Shown here: positions 6,005 through 11,619 of the stretch, one piece after another
How the letters are laid out: each line of letters begins with the position of its first letter
How positions within the stretch are numbered: the first letter of the stretch is position 1
DNA from: Caulobacteraceae bacterium
GTDB lineage: Bacteria > Pseudomonadota > Alphaproteobacteria > Caulobacterales > Caulobacteraceae
Direction: 5' to 3'
Assembly (NCBI GenBank): GCA_030151985.1
Contig: JASLDZ010000468.1
Span: 1 to 11,619, forward strand
Length of the DNA stretch: 11,619 nt
Notes under the pieces: generated by a model
Told to the model about the DNA's origin: nothing
Seen by the model: the letters and a program-made list of their open reading frames with translations, nothing else
The model's database searches: none
Position numbers and translations under genes: made by a program

Positions 6005-9000
6005 GACAGGTTCAGCAGCAGCGGGTCGAACGTGCTCAGCACGTGCGACTGGTGCTCCTGGCTCATGGCCATCTGGAACAGCACGTCGCCGCGGCTGTAG
6101 CCGTGCGCCAGCTCGTCGGTGTAGGCGGCCAGGCCGAAGGCGTCGGCATGACGGCCGACGGTGGCGACGTAGAGCGAGTCCACGTACTGCGCGTCGGTCT
6201 GGCTGCCGTGCACGCTCAGGAACTCCGCCGACGAGGCCATCTGGTTGGCGATCTCCTTGAAGGTCGTGCCCGAAGCGACCAGCGCGCCGTAGCCGGCCAG
6301 ACCCGAGGCGTCGGGTTGCCGCTGCACCGCGCCGTCGTAGAGCAGCTCGATCGCCTCCACCGTCTGGTTCGGCTCCCATACGCCCTGGGCGATCGCGCCT
6401 GAGAGCAGCGCGGTGTGCTCAGGGCTCTCGGCCGCCTGAAGGATCAGCGAGGCGCGGGTGAAGGTTCCGTTCTCCAGATCGGCGACGTAGGTGGCGAGCC
6501 CGCCCGGATCGGCCTGACGGTGCAGCGCGGTCTCGTAGACGTACTCCACGTACTGGGTGTCGTTCAGAGAGGCCGTGTGCGACTGGAATTCCGGGCTCGC
6601 ATAGGCGTTGGCCGCCATGTCGGCCAGGGTGTGGCCGTTGGCGATGTACTTCAGGTAGCCCTCCAGCCCCGCCGCGTCGGGCGCCCGGCCGAGGAACCCG
6701 TCGTAGAGGCGAAGGATCTTGGCCGCGTCGCCTTGCGCGTCGAAGGTCAGCGTGCCGTCGAGGAACTGCACGTCCTCGATGTTGGCGAGCGTCGTGACGC
6801 CGCCTTCGGGGCCGCCCGAGATCACGGTCGCGCCGTTGACCGTCGAGATCGTGTAGTCGTGGGCGAAGCCGGCGAAGACCGCCGTGTCCGTCCCCGCGCC
6901 GCCGTCGAGCACGTCGTGCCCACCGCTGGCGTGCAGGATGTCGTCGCCGGCGCCACCCGCCAGGCTCTCGCTCGCCGCGGTGCCGCGCAGCTCGTCGGCT
7001 GAGGCCGTGCCGGCGACAAGGCTGAGCGTCGGCGTCGCCGAGGTCTCGCCGCCGTTGTTGGCGGTCCCGGCGGAGGCCGCGGGGGTCGAGCCCGAGGTCG
7101 AGCCGCCGGCCGTGGCCGCCCCGTCGGAGGTCGTGGCCGAGCCGCCGGCGTCGGCCGCCGCCACCGCGTCGGCGGGGTTCGACCCGCCTGCCGCGCTCAT
7201 GTTCGGCATGGCCTTCCAGTCGAACGAGTCGGCCGAGAGGCTGGAGCTCATCACTCCGTTCAGCTGCGCGATCAGGTCGTGGGCGCCGCCGTGGTCGACG
7301 AACACCTGCAAGCCCGCCGCCACGTGGCCGTAGCTGAGCGTGGCGCCGCCGCCGAGGTCGGCCAGCAGCCCCTCGACGTTGAGCTTGTCCAGGCCGACCT
7401 GGAAGTCGGTGATGGTGGCGCCGCCGTCCGACAGGTGCTTGAACAGGAAGACGTCCGCGCCGCCGCCGCCCGTCAGGGTGTCGGCCCCGCCCCCTCCCTC
7501 GAGCGTGTCTGAGCCCGTCGTGCCGACGATGAGGTTGGCCTGCGCGTTGCCGACCCCCACGTGGCCGGGCGTGGTCAGCGTCAGCGTCTCGACGTTGGCC
7601 GAGAGGACGTAGTCGACCGAAGCCTTGACCTGGTCGTTCCCCTCTCCCGCGTTCTCGACGATCACGTCGCCCGAGTTGTCCACGAGGTAGGTGTCGTCGC
7701 CCGCGCCGCCGACCATGGTGTCGACGCCGCCGCCGCCATTGATGACGTTGGCGCCCGCGTTGCCGACCAAGAGGTTGGCCTGCTCGTTGCCGGTGAGCGA
7801 GATGCCCTGCGTGCCGGCCACGGCCACGATCTTCTCGATCGACTGCCCCGGCCCAGCGATCCAGCCGCTGTTGGAGACGTAGACGGTGTCGTAGCCGCCG
7901 CCCGCCTGCTCCACCACCGTCGCCCGGATGTCGTCGACGTAGTAGGTGTCGTCGCCCGCGCCCCCGATGAAGGTGTCGATCCCGCCGCCGCCGTGGATGG
8001 TGTCGGCCCCGGCGCTTCCGGTGATCACGTTGGCCAGGCCGTTGCCGGTCAGGTCCGCGCCCGCCGCGCCGATGTTGGTCAGGTTCTCGACGTTGGCCGC
8101 CAGCACATAGCTGGGAAGCGTGGTCTGGACGGTGTCCGTCCCCGCGCCCGCGTTCTCGATCACCGTGTCGCGGGCGTCGTCCACCACGTAGGTGTCGTCG
8201 CCCTTGCCGCCGAGCAGGCTGTCGCCGCCCGTCCCGCCGTCGAGCGTGTCGGCGCCGTCGCCGCCCAGGAGCGTGTCGTCGCCCGCGCCGCCGTACATCG
8301 CCTCGTTCAGGCCGCCCGCGGTGATCTTGTTGGCGAGCTCGTTGCCCGTGCCGGTGAGGCCGTTCTGGGTGAGGAGCAGGTTCTCGACGTTCGGCGCCAG
8401 CGTCAGGCTGACGTCGGACTTGACCGTGTCCGTCCCGCCGCCCGGCGCCTCGACCACCAGCGTGCGGGCGTCGTGGACGAAGTAGAGGTCGTCGCCCGCG
8501 CCGCCCACCAGCGTGTCCACGCCCGCGCCGCCGTCCAGCGTGTCGGGGCCCACGTCGCCCACGAGGCTGTCGTTCCCGGGCGTGCCGTGCAGGTTCAGCC
8601 CCGCCGAGGCGGGCACCACCACCGGGGGCGCGGAGGCGACGGCCGCGTTGAGCGTGAAGCCGTTCGCCGTCGCCGTCACCGCCGCCACGGCCACGCCCTT
8701 GAGGAGGATGGAGTCGTTGGCGTCGAGCTGGATCACCGCGCCGGGCGTGCTCCACACCACCGTCGGGTGGGCGCCGGCCGCGAGATAGGCGCTGAGGTCG
8801 AGCTGGTCGCCGCCGGCGAAGTCGGTGATCACGTCAGAGCCCGAGCCCGGCGTGAAGACGAAGGTGTCGTTTCCGCCGCCGCCCGTCAGCGTGTCGTTGC
8901 CCGCGCCGCCGTCCAGCGTGTCGGCGCCCGTCGATCCCAGGATCGTGTTCGCGTCCGCGCTGCCCACCCCGGTGTGCCCGGGCGCGGTCATGATCAGGGT

Positions 9001-11478
9001 CTCGATGTTGGCGGACAGCGTGTAGTCCACCGACGCCTTGACGGTGTCGTTCCCCTGGTTGGGGTTCTCCACGACGACGTCGGCGCTGTTGTCCACGATG
9101 TAGGTGTCGGCGCCGTCGCCGCCCTGCATGGTGTCGACGCCGCCCTTGCCGTCGATCAGGTTCGCGCCCGAGTTGCCGACCAGCAGGTTGTTGAACTCGT
9201 TGCCCGTGAGCGCGATGCCGGTCGTGCCGGTGGCGACGATCTTCTCGATCTCCTGCCCCGCGCCGGGCGCCCAGCCGCCGTTGCTGAGATAGACGGTGTC
9301 GTAGCCGCCGCCGGGCGCCTCGATCACCTGCGTGCGCACGTCGTCGACGTAGTAGACGTCGTCGCCCATGCCGCCGATGAAGGTGTCGATGCCGCCGCCG
9401 CCATGGAAGGTGTCGGGACCGTCGCCGCCGGTGATGACGTTGTTCAGCACGTTGCCGGTCAGGTTCTGGCCGTCGTCGCGCACGCCGGTCAGGTCCTCGA
9501 CGTTGGCCACCAGCTGGTAGGTCGAGAGCGTGGTGACGATCAGGTCGTGGCCGGCGTTCAGGTTCTCGACCACCACGTCGTGCGGGTCGTCGATGAAGTA
9601 GGTGTCGTCGCCGAGCCCGCCCAGCATCGAGTCCGCGCCGGAGCCGCCGTCCAGGACGTCGTTGCCAGAGCCGGCCGTCAGCGTGTCCGCCCCCGCGCCG
9701 CCGTAGAGGGAATCCCCGCCGGCGCTGCCCGTGATCTGGTTGTCCAGCTCGTTGCCGACGCCGGTCAGCCCGGCGTTGGTGAGCAGCATGTTCTCCACGT
9801 TCGCCGGCAGCACGTAGCTGACGTCCGACCGCACGGTGTCGATCCCGCAGTTGGGGTTCTCGAGGATCTGGGTGCGGCCGTCGTGGACCATGTAGATGTC
9901 GTTGCCGTCGCCGCCTTCCAGCGTGTCGGCGCCCGCGCCCCCGTCCAGGGTGTCGGCCAGCGATCCGCCGACCAGCACGTTGTCCAGGTCGTTGCCGAGG
10001 ATGTTGACGGCGTTGGAGCCGGTGTAGACCGCGTTCTCGACGTTGGCGTAGCCGTCGATGTGGAAGCCGCTCATGCCCGACATGACGGTGTCGATGCCGC
10101 CGTTCGGCTGTTCGACGATCACGTCGTTGGGGCCGTCGACGACGTAGGTGTCGTTGCCCGTCCCGCCGTACATGGTGTCGACGCCGTTGCCGCCGTCGAG
10201 CGTGTCGTCGCCCGAGCCGCCGTAGAGCTTGTCGTTGCCCAGCCCGCCGTAGATCTGGTTGCTGGAGCCCTGGCCGATCAGGATCTCGCTCGCCTTGGTG
10301 CCCGTCAGCACCAGCGTGCCGTCCGGCACCACCGGGGGCGGCAGCGGCGCCAGCACCACGCCCGAGCCCGCGCCCGCCGCGACCGCGAGGCCGCCGTTCC
10401 AGTAGTTGAAGGCGATGGTCCCGGCCTGGACCGTGTTCGTGTCCGACAGGACGTTGTCGTGGTAGTCGATCGCGTTGTTGCTGCCGGCCTGCACCTGGAT
10501 CTGCGTGGTCCCGGCGTGGCTGATCGTGTTGTCGTGGATGTCCACGTTGGCCGACACGCGGAGCGGGTCGAAACCCGGCCCCACGTTGATCGCCGTCATG
10601 TAGCTCGGGTTCGCCTCGAAGAAGTTGTTGTGGATGTCGCTGTTCGTCGCGCCCAGGATGTTGAGCGGGCGCTTGGCGACGTTCAGCACCACGTTGTCTT
10701 CCGCGGTGACGTGGTCCGCCTCGTAGGTGGTGTAGACCGGCTGGTAGTTGCTGCCCACCGCCCAGCCGCCGATCTCGAGCCCGTCGGCGACGGCGCCGTC
10801 GATCAGGTTGTGCGCGATCAGCACGTTGCCCGATCCGCCCTTGGCGAAGATCACCGCCGGGCCGGTGTCGTCGTAGGCGGCGTTGTAGGCGATGACCGAA
10901 TTGGTGGTCGACACGAAGTCCGTCGCCTGGTCGCCGGCGTTGTGGACGGTGTTGTTCAGGACCCAGACGTTGTCCGCCTGGCTGATCTTGATGGCGTCCT
11001 GCAGCGTGTCGTAGATGATGTTGCCCTGCACGACGATGTTGGCCACCGTGTGCTGCAGGTCCAGGCCCGACTGGCTGAACTGGATGCCGTTCAGCCCGCC
11101 CTGCACGGCGAAGCCTTCGACCACGATGTTGTGGACGCCCAGGCCCTTGATCGTCGAGACGGTGCTGTCGGCGGGGATCACCTTTGCCGCGCCGACGCCG
11201 TCGGCCGAGACCAGCCAGATCGGCGCGTCGGGCGTGCCGCCGGCCTGGGAGGGGAACTTGACGTTCTCGACGTAGGTGCCGGCCTCCACCATCACCGCCG
11301 TGCCGGGCGTCGCGATGTTCACCGCGGCCTGGATCGTGCCGAAGGGATGGTCGTGGCTGCCGTCGCCGCCGGTCGCGCCGGCCTGGACGTACAGGAACTT
11401 GGTGGGCGTGTCGTTGCTGAAAGGGACCGAACCCAGATCAGCTTCGGTGATCGTCGAACCAAGCGAACCCATGTTCAT
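6001..11478 (-). CDS. Giant secreted RTX protein: N-terminal beta-helix, two RTX blocks, C-terminal DUF4214 pair
   Basis: 1825 residues. Residues 28-380 form a right-handed beta-helix homologous to the Tat-exported protein in this window (shared stretches: VKFPS, VSADGxGAAKV, KGLGVH, QFSQSG, IKISQA). A Pro hinge (377-386) leads to RTX block 1 (391-945, five repeat units plus a serralysin-like cap ITDFAGGDQLDLSAYL), a second Pro hinge (950-957) to RTX block 2 (968-1415, four units plus cap), an Ala/Gly/Ser/Thr linker (1421-1483), a short RTX stretch (1487-1580) and two DUF4214 regions (1585-1815). GGxGxDxLx nonapeptides bind calcium. There is no N-terminal signal peptide; the acidic and Gly/Asp-rich make-up and hydrophobic end DPLLLNLS fit type I secretion, but no transporter gene is nearby. 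The start may be ATG 11478 or 11472; an in-frame stop lies 14 codons upstream. Only one cysteine (544). It is probably a calcium-dependent extracellular polysaccharide-modifying or polysaccharide-binding protein; its activity is unknown. Confidence 0.9.
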   Translation of the reverse strand: MNMGSLGSTITEADLGSVPFSNDTPTKFLYVQAGATGGDGSHDHPFGTIQAAVNIATPGTAVMVEAGTYVENVKFPSQAGGTPDAPIWLVSADGVGAAKVIPADSTVSTIKGLGVHNIVVEGFAVQGGLNGIQFSQSGLDLQHTVANIVVQGNIIYDTLQDAIKISQADNVWVLNNTVHNAGDQATDFVSTTNSVIAYNAAYDDTGPAVIFAKGGSGNVLIAHNLIDGAVADGLEIGGWAVGSNYQPVYTTYEADHVTAEDNVVLNVAKRPLNILGATNSDIHNNFFEANPSYMTAINVGPGFDPLRVSANVDIHDNTISHAGTTQIQVQAGSNNAIDYHDNVLSDTNTVQAGTIAFNYWNGGLAVAAGAGSGVVLAPLPPPVVPDGTLVLTGTKASEILIGQGSSNQIYGGLGNDKLYGGSGDDTLDGGNGVDTMYGGTGNDTYVVDGPNDVIVEQPNGGIDTVMSGMSGFHIDGYANVENAVYTGSNAVNILGNDLDNVLVGGSLADTLDGGAGADTLEGGDGNDIYMVHDGRTQILENPNCGIDTVRSDVSYVLPANVENMLLTNAGLTGVGNELDNQITGSAGGDSLYGGAGADTLTAGSGNDVLDGGSGADSMLGGLGDDTYFIDDPHDVVVENLNAGHDLIVTTLSTYQLVANVEDLTGVRDDGQNLTGNVLNNVITGGDGPDTFHGGGGIDTFIGGMGDDVYYVDDVRTQVIEAPGGGYDTVYLSNGGWAPGAGQEIEKIVATGTTGIALTGNEFNNLLVGNSGANLIDGKGGVDTMQGGDGADTYIVDNSADVVVENPNQGNDTVKASVDYTLSANIETLIMTAPGHTGVGSADANTILGSTGADTLDGGAGNDTLTGGGGNDTFVFTPGSGSDVITDFAGGDQLDLSAYLAAGAHPTVVWSTPGAVIQLDANDSILLKGVAVAAVTATANGFTLNAAVASAPPVVVPASAGLNLHGTPGNDSLVGDVGPDTLDGGAGVDTLVGGAGDDLYFVHDARTLVVEAPGGGTDTVKSDVSLTLAPNVENLLLTQNGLTGTGNELANKITAGGLNEAMYGGAGDDTLLGGDGADTLDGGTGGDSLLGGKGDDTYVVDDARDTVIENAGAGTDTVQTTLPSYVLAANVENLTNIGAAGADLTGNGLANVITGSAGADTIHGGGGIDTFIGGAGDDTYYVDDIRATVVEQAGGGYDTVYVSNSGWIAGPGQSIEKIVAVAGTQGISLTGNEQANLLVGNAGANVINGGGGVDTMVGGAGDDTYLVDNSGDVIVENAGEGNDQVKASVDYVLSANVETLTLTTPGHVGVGNAQANLIVGTTGSDTLEGGGGADTLTGGGGADVFLFKHLSDGGATITDFQVGLDKLNVEGLLADLGGGATLSYGHVAAGLQVFVDHGGAHDLIAQLNGVMSSSLSADSFDWKAMPNMSAAGGSNPADAVAAADAGGSATTSDGAATAGGSTSGSTPAASAGTANNGGETSATPTLSLVAGTASADELRGTAASESLAGGAGDDILHASGGHDVLDGGAGTDTAVFAGFAHDYTISTVNGATVISGGPEGGVTTLANIEDVQFLDGTLTFDAQGDAAKILRLYDGFLGRAPDAAGLEGYLKYIANGHTLADMAANAYASPEFQSHTASLNDTQYVEYVYETALHRQADPGGLATYVADLENGTFTRASLILQAAESPEHTALLSGAIAQGVWEPNQTVEAIELLYDGAVQRQPDASGLAGYGALVASGTTFKEIANQMASSAEFLSVHGSQTDAQYVDSLYVATVGRHADAFGLAAYTDELAHGYSRGDVLFQMAMSQEHQSHVLSTFDPLLLNLS
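6034..6360 (-). other. DUF4214 region 2 of the RTX protein
   Basis: Residues 1707-1815 repeat the architecture of the preceding region: AIELLYDGAVQRQPDASGLAGY with ANQMASSAEF, then YVDSLYVATVGRHADAFGLAAY with FQMAMSQEHQ. With region 1 this gives four tandem copies of the basic unit. Only ten residues follow it, so this region and the short hydrophobic tail occupy the position where a type I secretion signal is expected. Confidence 0.82.
6403..6726 (-). other. DUF4214 region 1 of the RTX protein
   Basis: Residues 1585-1692 are helical and made of two units of about 50 residues. The first is LRLYDGFLGRAPDAAGLEGYLKYIANG followed by AANAYASPEF; the second is YVYETALHRQADPGGLATYVADLENG followed by ILQAAESPEH. 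The pattern xxxYxxxLxRxPDxxGLxxYxxxLxxG...SxEF is that of DUF4214, a domain common at the C-terminus of secreted RTX proteins and surface proteins and of unclear role. Confidence 0.82.
7399..8559 (-). repeat. RTX repeat block, copy 2 of the duplicated four-unit module
   Basis: Residues 974-1360 hold four units with edges DDLYFVHDART (996-1006), DDTYVVDDARD (1094-1104), DDTYYVDDIRA (1176-1186) and DDTYLVDNSGD (1261-1271). They align with copy 1 at a constant offset of 470 residues, growing by one or two residues towards the end. The strongest shared marks are VHD-RT in unit 1, HGGGGIDTFIGG plus YYVDD in unit 3, and VDNS-DV in unit 4. The copy ends in a cap (TITDFQVGLDKLNVEGLL) like that of copy 1. 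Confidence 0.85.
8815..9969 (-). repeat. RTX repeat block, copy 1 of the duplicated four-unit module
   Basis: Residues 504-888 hold four RTX units whose edge motifs are NDIYMVHDGRT (526-536), DDTYFIDDPHD (624-634), DDVYYVDDVRT (706-716) and ADTYIVDNSAD (790-800). Each is followed by a TVxSxVxYxLxANVENLxLT-type strand pair and GGxGxDxL nonapeptides. The same four unit types recur in the same order about 470 residues later. A fifth, extra unit (NDTYVVDGPND, 442-452) precedes this copy only. Confidence 0.85.
10339..11403 (-). other. Beta-helix domain of the RTX protein
   Basis: Residues 26-380. The entry strand YVQAGATGGDGSHDHPFGTI and GTYVENVKFPS are DUF1565-like. They are followed by rungs with Asn ladders: NGIQFSQSG (130-138), DAIKISQADNVWVLNNTV (161-178), FAKGGSGNVLIAHNLI (211-226), GATNSDIHNNFFEAN (276-290), SANVDIHDNTI (309-319), NNAIDYHDNVL (334-344). 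Rungs after about residue 300 have no clear counterpart in the smaller paralogue. Lys164, Asp187 and Lys213 are conserved with Lys189, Asp212 and Lys238 of the paralogue and are the best visible candidates for functional residues. Confidence 0.82.
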
Positions 11479-11619
11479 CCCGCTCTCGACTGAGGCGCGG
11501 TTCTCGCCCCTCGTTCGTCACGGGATTTCTAGGTTCCAGTAGGTTTACCAGTCCGAGCTTTTTCTACTTAAACGTCTCGGTCCAACTATCGTTAATGCTT
11601 GCTTTCTCTACGGTTGATC
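11479..11619 (-). promoter_or_regulatory. AT-richer upstream region and candidate promoter of the RTX gene
   Basis: The 141 bases before the RTX start are much richer in A/T than the rest of the window, most of all 11521-11619, as expected for a promoter. On the minus strand TTAACG (11595-11590), a 17-base spacer and TTTAAG (11572-11567) form a sigma70-like pair, each hexamer matching the consensus at four of six positions. This would give a leader of roughly 80 bases. GAGAGCGGG directly precedes ATG 11478; its GAGAG lies ten bases before the alternative ATG 11472. No gene is visible in this stretch. Confidence 0.4.

Noticed and set aside
9577..9588. DPHD motif (residues 631-634 of the RTX protein), the same letters as the alginate C5-epimerase active site
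   Set aside because: It lies in an RTX unit edge (FIDDPHDVVVEN) where sister units read VDDARD or VDNSAD, not in the beta-helix domain, so it is a chance match.
7399..10300. Dense DNA repeats of the GTCGTCGCCCGCGCCGCC type, which could suggest a CRISPR or satellite array
   Set aside because: They follow the codons of GGxGxDDT nonapeptides in a single intact reading frame, with variable spacing and no unique spacers.
7561..11493. An open frame of 1310 codons on the plus strand, antisense to the RTX gene
   Set aside because: Its translation is a monotonous Val/Ala/Arg/Asp/His-rich string with no recognisable domain, the expected shadow of GC-rich RTX codons read backwards. The minus-strand frame has clear RTX, beta-helix and DUF4214 motifs.

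Overview
The window is very GC-rich (about 70 % by eye) and reads as chromosomal DNA from a high-GC proteobacterium. The mix of RTX repeats, DUF4214 domains, an AlgI-type acyltransferase and an ExoQ/O-antigen-ligase-type protein points to an alphaproteobacterium, but the genus cannot be fixed from the sequence alone. It carries six protein genes (one cut by the left edge) and no RNA genes, insertion sequences or CRISPR arrays. All six fit one theme: export, polymerisation, acylation and processing of a cell-surface or secreted polysaccharide.

Layout from left to right: (1) an SGNH-type membrane-anchored protein, cut off by the left edge (1-305, minus); (2) an AlgI-like MBOAT O-acyltransferase (280-1653, minus), overlapping gene 1 by 26 bases; (3) a Tat-exported right-handed beta-helix protein (1867-3132, plus); (4) a Wzx-like polysaccharide flippase (3120-4520, minus); (5) a Wzy/ExoQ-like polymerase or O-antigen-ligase-fold protein (4628-6004, plus); (6) a 1825-residue RTX protein (6001-11478, minus) with an N-terminal beta-helix, two large calcium-binding repeat blocks and two C-terminal DUF4214 regions. 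Apart from genes 1-2, neighbours alternate in strand. This gives two divergent promoter regions (1654-1866 and 4521-4627) and two tail-to-tail stop-codon overlaps (3120-3132 and 6001-6004).

How they may work together (inference): Wzx moves a lipid-linked repeat unit to the periplasm, Wzy polymerises it, and the MBOAT/SGNH pair acylates it. The Tat-exported beta-helix protein acts on it in the periplasm, and the RTX protein, presumably exported by a type I system outside the window, acts on it outside the cell. The most notable point is that genes 3 and 6 share a clearly homologous beta-helix module. One locus thus has a periplasmic and a secreted, calcium-dependent version of the same putative polysaccharide-active fold, an arrangement resembling AlgG (periplasmic) and AlgE (secreted RTX) alginate epimerases but without their DPHD/DPHE motif in the module. 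No glycosyltransferase, Wza/Wzc exporter or type I secretion gene is in the window.
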